Positions 46,717-55,193 of a DNA stretch of 64,000 bases are shown here, in pieces. Below the pieces are notes generated by a model. It was not told the origin of the DNA. It was given only the letters and a program-made list of their open reading frames with translations, and searched no databases. Every line of letters starts with the position of its first letter. Positions within the stretch are counted from its first letter, which is position 1. The DNA lies in the NCBI GenBank assembly GCA_017442365.1, contig JAFRZW010000016.1, positions 1 to 64,000 of the forward strand. Reading direction: 5' to 3'. This DNA comes from Rikenellaceae bacterium (GTDB taxonomy: Bacteria; Bacteroidota; Bacteroidia; Bacteroidales; Rikenellaceae). Made by a program: the position numbers and the translations under genes.

Positions 46717-48726
46717 ATGCCCATTATCTATTTGATTCTGTTGATCCTGCCCGCTGTGCTGATCTTTGCCGCTCCGTTGCGTGCCAAGGTCTGGACGGCA
46801 GTCGGTATTGTGGGGGCGGTGGCCGTAGCGGTCTGCGTGGCGGCTATTGGGGTGCTTGTCGAGGGCACACCGCTCACTCTGTGGCAGGGAGCGTCGGTGG
46901 CGTTTGGAGTGGAGGCGATCACGATGGATCGTCTGTCGGCACTCTTCTCGATCATCATTTCGCTGGCGGCAGTGGCTACGACGATCTACTCGCGTGGCTA
47001 TCTGGCGCACTATCTCGACAAGAAACCTGCAACACACTTCTCGTTGCACTACACCTCACTCGTTGTGCTCTACGTGTCGATGATCGGAGTGGTTACGGCG
47101 GCGGGTGGTTTCTGTTTCCTGTTCTGTTGGGAGATGATGACCATCGCCTCGTTCCTGCTGATTATCTTCGATGCCGATAAGCGCAAAACGGTGCGTGCAG
47201 CGTTGTCCTATTTAGTGATGATGCACATCGGTTTTGCGGCTCTGCTGGCAGGTTTTGCACTGCTTTATGCCCGTACGGGTGAGGCTACATTTGCGGCACT
47301 GAGTGGCTATATGTCAGCTTACGCGCCGCTGCCGTTGTTCGCACTGTTTGTGGTGGGTTTCGGTATGAAGGCGGGTATGTTTCCGATGCACTCGTGGTTG
47401 CCTGAGGCTCACCCCGCAGCACCGTCGCACGTATCGTCGATAATGTCGGGCGTGATGATCAAAACGGGTATCTACGGTATTATCCGAGTGGCGTTTGCGC
47501 TGCCCGTCGAGTTCGATGGCTCGGCAGTGATGATGCCTGCGGGTGCGGTGATGTTGGCATTGGGTATTGTAACGGGTCTGTGGGGCATTATCCTCGCAGC
47601 GTTGCAGAACGATATCAAACGTCTGCTGGCCTATTCGAGTATGGAGAACATCGGTATCATTCTGATCGGTGTGGGTGCGGCGTTGATCGGCAAGAGCAAC
47701 GGCAACGACACCCTCGCGCTGTGCGGAATGGCGGGTGCGCTGCTGCATACGATCAACCACTCGTTCTTCAAGTCGATGTTGTTCTTCGGGGCGGGTAACA
47801 TCTATGCTCAGACCCACTCGACGTCGTGCGATACGTTCGGCGGCTTGGCCAAGAGTATGCCCGTAACGGCAATTCTGTTCCTGCTGGCGACGGTGGCAAT
47901 CTGCGCTCTGCCTCCGTTGAATGGCTTTGTGTCGGAATTTACGATCTATTTCGGTCTGCTGGACGGCATTAGCGGCGGAAGCGAGGTGCTTTCGTCGGCG
48001 TGCGGACTGATCGGCTTGGCTCTGATTGGTGGTCTGGCGGTGCTGACTTTCAGCAAGTTGTTCGGAACGGTCTTTTTGGGAGCTCCGCGCACCCACGAGG
48101 TGGTCGAGGCGAGCGAGGCCGATACGTTCAGTCTGGGTGCTTGCGCAATCCCTGCGGCAGGAATCCTTGTGGTGGGTCTGTGTCCCGTGCCGGTCTTCCG
48201 CTTGGTGGCAAAGGTGGCTGCACCGTTTGTGCCGATGTCGGAGCGAGGTTTGGAGTGGTTCAATGCTCACTCGATGAGCGAGGCGATGCAGGGCGTAATG
48301 CTCACAGCGTGGTTGCTCGTTGCGATTGTGGTTGCGTTGTATCTGCTCAAACGTCGTGCTCAACGCGATCGCTCGGTGCGAATGGGTGCAACGTGGGGTT
48401 GTGGTTTCACGCAGCCCACACCGCGAATGCAATATACGGGCGAGTCGTTCTCGGAGGGTTTGCAGAGCATCGCGTCGTCGCTGACCAAAGATACGGGCAA
48501 GGGCGAGGCTGTGGATAAGAACGAGATCTTCCCCTCGGTACACGAGTTTGAGGTCAAGCACCGCGATAAGGTGTCGCGACTGATGAATGAGTGGTGGACG
48601 GCTCTGCTGGCGCAGATCAACCGTCGCGTGATGCGTCTGCGCACGGGAAATATCTCGCGCTATGTGTCGTATGCGCTGCTGTTTATGTTGATAGTGGCTG
48701 TTTTGTCAATCCTTAATCTGATCTAA
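46717..48726 (+). CDS. Antiporter-like subunit of Ehr/hydrogenase-4-like complex (HyfB/NuoL type)
   Basis: A 669-residue integral membrane protein with about 14-16 helices of the Mrp/NuoL proton-channel family. Residues used in proton transfer are in place: Glu 139 in CWEMMTIAS, Lys 218 in GFGMKAGMFPMHSWLPEAHPAAP, Lys 249 in GVMIKTGIYG, plus INHSFFKS further on. The C-terminal region (about 530-669) includes a polar loop with a GATWGCGF motif and a last helix, as in HyfB. First gene of the six-gene complex, eight bases before the next. Confidence 0.9.
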   Translation: MPIIYLILLILPAVLIFAAPLRAKVWTAVGIVGAVAVAVCVAAIGVLVEGTPLTLWQGASVAFGVEAITMDRLSALFSIIISLAAVATTIYSRGYLAHYLDKKPATHFSLHYTSLVVLYVSMIGVVTAAGGFCFLFCWEMMTIASFLLIIFDADKRKTVRAALSYLVMMHIGFAALLAGFALLYARTGEATFAALSGYMSAYAPLPLFALFVVGFGMKAGMFPMHSWLPEAHPAAPSHVSSIMSGVMIKTGIYGIIRVAFALPVEFDGSAVMMPAGAVMLALGIVTGLWGIILAALQNDIKRLLAYSSMENIGIILIGVGAALIGKSNGNDTLALCGMAGALLHTINHSFFKSMLFFGAGNIYAQTHSTSCDTFGGLAKSMPVTAILFLLATVAICALPPLNGFVSEFTIYFGLLDGISGGSEVLSSACGLIGLALIGGLAVLTFSKLFGTVFLGAPRTHEVVEASEADTFSLGACAIPAAGILVVGLCPVPVFRLVAKVAAPFVPMSERGLEWFNAHSMSEAMQGVMLTAWLLVAIVVALYLLKRRAQRDRSVRMGATWGCGFTQPTPRMQYTGESFSEGLQSIASSLTKDTGKGEAVDKNEIFPSVHEFEVKHRDKVSRLMNEWWTALLAQINRRVMRLRTGNISRYVSYALLFMLIVAVLSILNLI

Positions 48727-48733
48727 TGCGGCT

Positions 48734-49648
48734 ATGAAAGAGTTATTCAATACGATACTTATGATCGCCATTGCGCTGTTGCTTGGTGGTGTGATAACAC
48801 GTGTGCGCTCGGTGTTGAGTGGTCGTCGCGGTCCCTCGATCGTGCAGCACCTGCATAATGTGGCTCTGTTGGCTCGCAAGGGCAGCGTTTATAGTCCGAC
48901 GACAAGTATTCTGTTCCGTGTGGCTCCGGCAGTCTATATGGGCTCGGCGCTGTTGGCACTGCTGTTTATCCCGATCGGCAACCTCGATCCGCTGCTTTCG
49001 TTCCGTGGCGATGTGGTTGTGTTTGCCTATCTGCTCGGTTTGGGACGTCTGTCGCTGGTGCTGGCAGCAATGGATACGGGTAGCAGTTTCGAGGGTATGG
49101 GTGCAAGCCGCGAGGCGCTCTATGGCGCTCTGGTTGAGCCTGCGCTGTTTGCCGTAGTGGCTACGTTGGCTATGGTTTGTGGCTATACGTCGTTTGCCGA
49201 TATCTTCTCGGTGGCGCGCGATCTGGATATGCAGATGACTATCGTGATGGTGCTGCTGGCATACGTACTCGTCAAGGTCTATACGGTCGAGCAGGGACGT
49301 GTGCCCGTCGATGACCCGCGCACTCACCTCGAATTGACGATGATCCACGAGGTTATGGTGCTCGACTATTCGGGCGTTGATATGGCAATGATCCACTGCG
49401 CAAATTGGTTCAAGGGTGCGGCGCTGGCGGTTTTGGCAGCCAATGCAGTGATGTTGCCCCTGTGCTTCAAGTGGTGGACGGTGGCTCCGTTGTCGCTCTT
49501 GGTGGCGGTGATTGTGGGCGTTGTCGAGTCGTCGCAGGCGCGCGGCAAGCTGGTGCGCAACACAACCTATATTCTAACCGTGTCGGCATTGGCGGCTCTG
49601 CTGCTGTTTGTTGCCTACCTGCTGACGCTTAACATTCAAATCAGCTAA
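48734..49648 (+). CDS. NuoH/HyfC-type membrane subunit
   Basis: A 304-residue protein with about eight helices. The cytoplasmic loop VEQGRVPVDDPRTHLELTMIHE is the family hallmark and contributes to the Q-module/membrane junction in complex I and hydrogenases. It anchors the soluble subunits and starts the proton pathway. Eight bases after the NuoL-type gene and 11 before the HyfE-type gene. Confidence 0.92.
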   Translation: MKELFNTILMIAIALLLGGVITRVRSVLSGRRGPSIVQHLHNVALLARKGSVYSPTTSILFRVAPAVYMGSALLALLFIPIGNLDPLLSFRGDVVVFAYLLGLGRLSLVLAAMDTGSSFEGMGASREALYGALVEPALFAVVATLAMVCGYTSFADIFSVARDLDMQMTIVMVLLAYVLVKVYTVEQGRVPVDDPRTHLELTMIHEVMVLDYSGVDMAMIHCANWFKGAALAVLAANAVMLPLCFKWWTVAPLSLLVAVIVGVVESSQARGKLVRNTTYILTVSALAALLLFVAYLLTLNIQIS

Positions 49649-49659
49649 ACTCAGACGAT

Positions 49660-50289
49660 ATGATACTTTCACTCATTATACTCTATGTGGTAACGCTGGT
49701 TTATCTATCGATAACCGAGCGATTCCGCCACTATGCTACGCTGATGACCTATCAGGGTTGGCTGTTGTTGCTGATTGCGCTGCTCCGACTGCACTCGATA
49801 CATTGGCTCGATCTGCTGTTTGTCGTAACCGAGACGCTGATTTTCAAGGCGATCGTGGTGCCGATGATGTTGCGACGAATCATCAAACATAACAAAATCA
49901 ACCGCGTACAGCCGGCAGGTCGTTCGCAATTTGGCAGTTTGGTGATGTCGATCGTGGCTCTTGTGGCAAGTGCCTGCATCACCTATTTGGTGGCAGATGA
50001 TTCGATCAATCAGGCATTCTTCTGCGTGTCGTTGTATGCGCTGTTGAGCGGTTTGATTCTGATCGTAATGCGTCGAAGATTGTTTGCTCACTTGGTTGGT
50101 TTCCTGACGATCGAGAACGGTGTGTTCCTCTTCTCGATGGCGATGGGTGTCGAGATGCCGATACTGATCAATACGGCAATTCTGCTCGATATCGTGATGA
50201 GTATTCTGCTGCTCGGAATGTTCCTCACCAAGATTGGCGATCGAATCAAGGTCGATGATACCGATTCACTAACCTCTGTAAAGGATTGA
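49660..50289 (+). CDS. HyfE-type membrane subunit (NuoK-like)
   Basis: A 209-residue membrane protein with six or seven helices. The C-terminal half (LVGFLTIENGVFLFSMAMGVEMPILINTAILLDIVMSIL) carries the NuoK-like core, including the Glu in TIENG that takes part in proton transfer; the N-terminal half has a second Glu in VTETLIFKA. HyfE is specific to hydrogenase-4-like and Ehr complexes rather than to respiratory complex I. Confidence 0.9.
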   Translation: MILSLIILYVVTLVYLSITERFRHYATLMTYQGWLLLLIALLRLHSIHWLDLLFVVTETLIFKAIVVPMMLRRIIKHNKINRVQPAGRSQFGSLVMSIVALVASACITYLVADDSINQAFFCVSLYALLSGLILIVMRRRLFAHLVGFLTIENGVFLFSMAMGVEMPILINTAILLDIVMSILLLGMFLTKIGDRIKVDDTDSLTSVKD

Positions 50290-50293
50290 TGCT

Positions 50294-51703
50294 ATGGATA
50301 TGACAATGTTCTATTATATCGTGGCGGCCATCGCGTTGGCCGCAATGACGGGACTGGCGCGCTCACGACGATTGGTGGTCAGCTTTGCGTCGGTGTTCTT
50401 CGTAATGCAGGCGGCGTTTGCAGTGTGGAGCGTTACGGCTGGTGCAGGCGTGCAGTCGGCTCAATTCTTTACGTTCGATGCAACGGGCACGCTCTTTATG
50501 GTGCTGATGGCCATCGTGTCGCCATTTGCGTTCGTACATTCGTTCGACTATCTGCGCGACAACAATCTGCCCGAATTTCGTCTGTACAATATGCTGATGG
50601 TGCTCCTATGTACGGCAGTTTCGGCGGTCTATTTCGCTAATAATATTGCTGTTACGTGGATCTTCTTGGAGGCTACGACCATCTGTGCGGCAGGTATCAT
50701 CTATCACCGTCGTTCGCCCGAAACGTTGGAGGCAACGTGGAAATATATCTTCGTCTGCTCGACGGGTATCGCAATGGCATACCTCGGTGTGCTCATTCTG
50801 AGCAGTGCGGCGCACGAAGGCTCGCTGTCGTACGAATCGCTGCGTGAGGCGGTTGCGCACTGCAATCCGCTCTATTTGAAGATCGCCTTCCTGCTTGTGC
50901 TGGCGGGTTATAGCTGTAAGATGGAGATCTTCCCGCTCTATACGATCGGTGTCGATGCCAACTTTGCGGCCCCTGCGCCTGCGGCAAGCCTGATCTCGAC
51001 GGTGTTGGTCAATGCCGGTTTCGTGGCTATCCTGCGTGTCTATCGATTGATGGCAGCAAGTGTGGTGTTCGAGTGGGTACAGAGTGTGCTGGTATTGGCG
51101 GGTGTGGTGTCGCTGGTGATCGGTGCGCTGTTCCTGCGACGAACGAATAACTACAAACGATTCCTGTCGTATTCGACCGTTGAAAATATGGGTATCGCGG
51201 CGATCGGTTTGGGTATCGGTGGCGTAGCGGCGTGGGCTGCGGTGCTGCACGTGGCGGCTCATACGCTCATCAAGAGCAGTATGTTCTTGCAGATTGGCGT
51301 GGTGCGCAGTATCTACGACGGCTACCGTATCAACCGCTTGGGCGACTATATGCAGTTGAACCGCGTGGGTGCGGCAGGTCTGATGTTGGGTGCGCTGGCG
51401 CTGTTGGCATTCCCGCCCTCGCCGCTGTTCGTGTCGGAGTTGATGATTCTGCGCCAGACGATGGGCGAGGGTCAGTGGTGGCTGGTTGCGGTGATCTTCC
51501 TGCTACTCTGCATTGTGATCTACTCGATCTTCTCGCGAGTGATCAAACTCTGCTACCAGCCCAACCAGAGTCCTACGCGCAAGTCGGAGCACGCAACGTG
51601 GCTGTCGTGGTCGGCATTCTCGTTGCTGGCAGTGGCGTTTGTGGTGGGCTTGACTATGCCCGAGTGGTTGAAGGTGTGGATCGAGCAAATCGTTAATTTT
51701 TAG
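50294..51703 (+). CDS. Second antiporter-like subunit (HyfF/NuoN type)
   Basis: A 469-residue protein with about 13-14 helices. Glu 126 in FLEATTICAAG and Lys 209 in GYSCKMEIFPLYTIGVDANFAAPAPA keep the proton-transfer pattern, and ENMGIAAIGLG with AAHTLIKSSMF gives the second half. With the HyfB-type gene it makes two pump modules. Four bases after the HyfE-type gene. Confidence 0.9.
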   Translation: MDMTMFYYIVAAIALAAMTGLARSRRLVVSFASVFFVMQAAFAVWSVTAGAGVQSAQFFTFDATGTLFMVLMAIVSPFAFVHSFDYLRDNNLPEFRLYNMLMVLLCTAVSAVYFANNIAVTWIFLEATTICAAGIIYHRRSPETLEATWKYIFVCSTGIAMAYLGVLILSSAAHEGSLSYESLREAVAHCNPLYLKIAFLLVLAGYSCKMEIFPLYTIGVDANFAAPAPAASLISTVLVNAGFVAILRVYRLMAASVVFEWVQSVLVLAGVVSLVIGALFLRRTNNYKRFLSYSTVENMGIAAIGLGIGGVAAWAAVLHVAAHTLIKSSMFLQIGVVRSIYDGYRINRLGDYMQLNRVGAAGLMLGALALLAFPPSPLFVSELMILRQTMGEGQWWLVAVIFLLLCIVIYSIFSRVIKLCYQPNQSPTRKSEHATWLSWSAFSLLAVAFVVGLTMPEWLKVWIEQIVNF

Positions 51704-51717
51704 CTTTCCGATAGGTT

Positions 51718-53238
51718 ATGAAATGGTTTACAACATATAACAATGGCTCGGCCATCGACCTGCGACAGATTCCGTCGCTCTCGTATGCCGAATTTTTCGA
51801 GGCTGTGCGCGAGCGATTGAGCAACCCTGCGTGCCACGTGGCGCACTACTTCGGTGTGCCGGTCGAGGAGACTCGTCTGCGCGTGTGGTGTATGATTTTG
51901 AACGACGAGGAGCATACCATCGAGGTAGCCTCTTACGATGTCGATTACTACGACGAGGAGCTTCCGTCGCTGACCAAGGAGTTTGCGGCTATGCACCCCT
52001 TCGAGCGCGATATGACCGAACGCTGGGGTATCCGCTACGACGGTATGCCGTGGGATAAACCTCTGCGTGCGCCTTCGCGTAGCGCGCGTCGCGGTGGCAC
52101 GGTGGACGAGTATCCCTTCTATAAGATGGAGAGTGCCTCGTTGCACGAGGTCAATGTAGGCCCGATTCACGCGGGTATCATCGAGCCGGGAGCGTTCCGC
52201 TTTATCTGTAATGGCGAGGAGGTCTTGCACCTCGAAATCTCGCTCGGATACCAACATCGCGGAGCCGAGCGACAGATCGAAACATCGAAGAGCCTGTTGC
52301 GTCAGGTGCTGCTGGCCGAGGGCATTGCGGGTGATAGTGCCGTAACGCATACCACGGCTTTGGTGCGCACGATCGAGAAGTTGACTTCGTTCGACTCGTC
52401 GAAGGCGGGCAACCTCGATGTGGAGCGTGCCGTAGCGTTGGAGTTGGAGCGTATGGCGATGCACATTGCCGATACGGGCGCGCTGTGTATGGACGTCGGT
52501 TATCAGTTGGGTCAGGTGGCTTGCGAGGCTCTGCGTACGATGACAATCAATACCACTCAGCTGTGGTGCGGCAACCGTTTTGGTAAGGGGTTGATTCGTC
52601 CGTTCGGAACAAATTTCCCGCTGACCGATGAGCTGCGTGCGACGATCTTGAAGAATGTCGAGGAGATTCGCCGTCGCTATAACGAGGTGCGACACGATAT
52701 CAAAACCACGCCGTCGCTGCTGTCGCGAATGGAGCAGTGCGGAATTGTCAATGCTCAGCAGATGCAGCGCATTGGTGGCGTGGGTCAGGCGGCACGTGCG
52801 AGTGGTGTGGCGCGCGATCTGCGTGTTTCGCACCCGTGGGGTGTCTTCACCGATCGCATCGCACATCAGAGCATTATCAAGGAGCAGGGCGATGTGATGG
52901 CACGACTGATGATGCGCTGTCGTGAGGTATTGCAGGCGGCCGATACGATCACCTCGCTGCTTACGGACCTCGATTGTTCGGTGGGCTCGCCCGCACCGCA
53001 GTGGGAGGTTAAGTTGCCGCCTTATCAGTTGAGTACGGCGCTAGTCGAGGGTTGGCGTGGCGAGTGCTGCCACGTAGCCATAACCGATGGCGAGGGTCGT
53101 GTGGCTTGCTACCGCGTGAAGGATCCCTCGATGCACAATTGGCTGGCGCTGGCGATTGCGGTGCGTAGTGAGGGTATCAGCGATTTCCCGATCTGCAACA
53201 AGAGCTTCAATCTGTCGTATTGCGGCCACGATTTGTAA
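51718..53238 (+). CDS. Fused NuoC-NuoD-like large subunit without NiFe cysteines
   Basis: A 506-residue soluble subunit. Residues 1-115 are the NuoC (30 kDa) domain and 130-506 the NuoD/hydrogenase large-subunit domain (GYQHRGAERQIE at 178-189, ELERMAMHIADTGAL at 242-256, GYQLGQ). Where an active group 4 hydrogenase has RxCGxC it reads GIAGDS (202-207), and the C-terminal DPCxxC is replaced by NLSYCG (498-503). So no NiFe site can form. The ending DFPICNKSFNLSYCGHDL resembles energy-converting hydrogenase-related (Ehr) proteins. The domain call is firm; the activity is unknown. Confidence 0.9.
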   Translation: MKWFTTYNNGSAIDLRQIPSLSYAEFFEAVRERLSNPACHVAHYFGVPVEETRLRVWCMILNDEEHTIEVASYDVDYYDEELPSLTKEFAAMHPFERDMTERWGIRYDGMPWDKPLRAPSRSARRGGTVDEYPFYKMESASLHEVNVGPIHAGIIEPGAFRFICNGEEVLHLEISLGYQHRGAERQIETSKSLLRQVLLAEGIAGDSAVTHTTALVRTIEKLTSFDSSKAGNLDVERAVALELERMAMHIADTGALCMDVGYQLGQVACEALRTMTINTTQLWCGNRFGKGLIRPFGTNFPLTDELRATILKNVEEIRRRYNEVRHDIKTTPSLLSRMEQCGIVNAQQMQRIGGVGQAARASGVARDLRVSHPWGVFTDRIAHQSIIKEQGDVMARLMMRCREVLQAADTITSLLTDLDCSVGSPAPQWEVKLPPYQLSTALVEGWRGECCHVAITDGEGRVACYRVKDPSMHNWLALAIAVRSEGISDFPICNKSFNLSYCGHDL

Positions 53239-53260
53239 CGAATAAAATTGGCAAAAAGTT

Positions 53261-54037
53261 ATGCTGTTCAATAAGTTAAAGGTATTCAAGAGCCACGGCT
53301 CACAATATATTCCCGACTTGAAGGCTGTCGAGCTGCCTGCGATCTTCCGTGGTCGCCCCGAACTTTCGGAGTGCGACGCGCAGACGGCCGAGGAGTTGGC
53401 CTCGATGTGCCCGACGGGAGCGATTACGGCGGCTCCATTCACGCTCGATATGGGACGTTGTCTGTTCTGTGGCGAGTGCGCACGACGTGCTCCGCAGGCG
53501 GTGCGTTTCACCAACGACTATCGCATTGGCGCAACCCGACGCGAGGATCTGGTCGTTACGACCTCGACCCGTTCGATTCCCTTCACGCGCGAGGCTGTGC
53601 GTAAGGAGATCCCTGCGATGTTTGCCCACGCGCTGAAACTGCGTCAGGTGTCGGCAGGTGGCGATGCGTCGGTCGAGATGGAGCTGAACGCAACGGGCAA
53701 TGTCAATTTCGACTTTGGTCGCTATGGTGTCGAGTTTGTGGCCTCGCCACGCCACGCCGATGGAGTGGTGGTTACGGGTCCTGTGAGCCGTAATATGGCC
53801 GAAGTTCTGCAAGTTTGCTACGACGCTGTGCCCGATCCGAAGGTGTTGATTGTGGCGGGTAGTGAGGCTGTGTCGGGTGGTCTGTATGCCGAGAGTACGG
53901 AGGTCGATCGCTCGTTCTATGAGAACCACACGCCCGATCTGTGGTTGCCCGGTGCGCCGACCCACCCGATGATCTTCATCGAGGCGGTGATGAATCTGAT
54001 TGGTCGCGATCGACGCGAGGATCACACTCAAAAATAG
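53261..54037 (+). CDS. Fused ferredoxin + NuoB-like small subunit lacking N2 cluster ligands
   Basis: A 258-residue fusion. The N-terminal part (35-85) is a half-emptied ferredoxin: C67, C70, C73 plus C50 can bind one [4Fe-4S] cluster, while the ligands of the other are gone (first motif reduced to CP, second ends in RRAP). Residues 125-245 are a NuoB/hydrogenase small subunit (FGRYGVEFVASPRHADGVVVTGPV). All four Cys expected for the proximal cluster are missing: CxxC is DASV (135-138), the GxC site is GSEA (E202), and PGCP is PGAP (A232). The fold is kept, but it cannot hold the N2-type cluster. Confidence 0.9.
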   Translation: MLFNKLKVFKSHGSQYIPDLKAVELPAIFRGRPELSECDAQTAEELASMCPTGAITAAPFTLDMGRCLFCGECARRAPQAVRFTNDYRIGATRREDLVVTTSTRSIPFTREAVRKEIPAMFAHALKLRQVSAGGDASVEMELNATGNVNFDFGRYGVEFVASPRHADGVVVTGPVSRNMAEVLQVCYDAVPDPKVLIVAGSEAVSGGLYAESTEVDRSFYENHTPDLWLPGAPTHPMIFIEAVMNLIGRDRREDHTQK

Positions 54038-54043
54038 CACACG

Positions 54044-54589
54044 ATGAGAGAGTTGCTCACGATGTTCGGTTCGTTCTTCAAGATCGGACTATTCACCTTT
54101 GGCGGTGGCTACGCGATGGTGCCCATTATCCAGCGCGAGGTTATCGACCGTCGTGGGTGGGTCGATCGTGATGAGTTCGTCGAGCTGCTGACGCTGGCTC
54201 AGTCGGCACCAGGGCCGATTGCGCTCAATACGTCGGTCTTTGTGGGCTACAAAATGCGCGGTTATGCAGGTGCGCTGGCGGCTCTGCTGGGGGTCGTGGT
54301 GCCTGCATTTACGGTGATACTGATAGTGGCGATCTACTTCGCGCAGTTCCGCGAGAATGTCTATGTCAATGCCGCTTTCAAGGGTATGCGACCTGCTGTG
54401 GTAGCACTCATTGTGTCGCCCATCGTGTCGCTCTCGCGCGGTATGGGGGCGTGGAAATATGCGCTGGCGGCAGCCGTTGCGCTGTTCGTATGGTGGAGTG
54501 GTGTGTCGCCCATCTGGTTGATAATTGTTGCGGCGGGAGTGGGTGTCGCTATCGAATTGTATAACAGTCGAAAACACGTCGAGCGATGA
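54044..54589 (+). CDS. chrA: Half-size ChrA-family transporter, first
   Basis: A 181-residue membrane protein with about six helices, the short-chain form of the chromate ion transporter family. Motifs FGGGYAMVPIIQREV and SAPGPIALNTSVFVG are typical. Short ChrA proteins act as pairs. It starts seven bases after the NuoB-like gene, so it belongs to the same operon. Chromate is the named substrate of the family, but the natural one in a gut anaerobe is uncertain. Confidence 0.9.
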   Translation: MRELLTMFGSFFKIGLFTFGGGYAMVPIIQREVIDRRGWVDRDEFVELLTLAQSAPGPIALNTSVFVGYKMRGYAGALAALLGVVVPAFTVILIVAIYFAQFRENVYVNAAFKGMRPAVVALIVSPIVSLSRGMGAWKYALAAAVALFVWWSGVSPIWLIIVAAGVGVAIELYNSRKHVER

Positions 54590-55122
54590 TCTACCTGCAA
54601 CTGTTTCTGAGCTATTTGAAGATCGGGTTCTTCGGGTTTGGCGGTGGCTACGCAATGCTGTCGCTCATTCAGCACGAGGTGGTTACCGAACGAGGGTGGA
54701 TCACCGCGAGCCAATTCTCGGATATCATCGCAATCTCGCAGATGACCCCCGGTCCGATCGCTATCAACTCGGCAACCTACATCGGTTATACCGTTGCGGG
54801 CTTTTGGGGCTCGGTTGTGGCGACGCTGGCTGTGAGCCTGCCCGCTATGACGCTGATGATCCTCATCACACGTTTCTATCTGCGTCTGCGCTCGAATCGC
54901 TACGTTGCGGGTGCGATGTCGGCAATGCGCCCCGTGGTGATCGGTATGATCGGTGCGGCTGCTCTGCTGCTGATCTTCCCGCACCAGAGCGACGATCCGA
55001 ACTTTATCGATCTGTGGAGCTGGGTGCTCTTTGCTGCAACGCTCGTCGCCTCGGCGCGTAAGGTCAATCCCATTCTGCTGATTGTCCTGTCGGCTATTGC
55101 AGGTATTGCGATTTACGCTTAA
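54586..55122 (+). CDS. chrA: Half-size ChrA-family transporter, second
   Basis: A 178-residue partner of the preceding ChrA, with FGGGYAMLSLIQHEV and QMTPGPIAINSATYIG. Its ATG overlaps the stop of the first by four bases (ATGA), which fits two halves made together and inserted in opposite orientation. Last gene of the operon; a strong terminator follows. Confidence 0.9.
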   Translation: MIYLQLFLSYLKIGFFGFGGGYAMLSLIQHEVVTERGWITASQFSDIIAISQMTPGPIAINSATYIGYTVAGFWGSVVATLAVSLPAMTLMILITRFYLRLRSNRYVAGAMSAMRPVVIGMIGAAALLLIFPHQSDDPNFIDLWSWVLFAATLVASARKVNPILLIVLSAIAGIAIYA

Positions 55123-55138
55123 AAGTCATACAAAACAA

Positions 55139-55180
55139 ATAGCCCCCGAATCTTCGCTGACTCGGGGGCTATTTATTATA
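55139..55180. terminator. Terminator between the chrA pair and the NupG-type gene
   Basis: Eleven-base perfect stem 55139-55149 / 55162-55172, between convergent genes. Confidence 0.85.
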
Positions 55181-55193
55181 TATATGTATCTCA

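Noticed and set aside
51718..54037. Active [NiFe] hydrogenase or ordinary complex I
   Set aside because: The NiFe cysteines and N2 cluster ligands are missing, and the presence of HyfE- and fused HyfG-type genes does not fit respiratory complex I.
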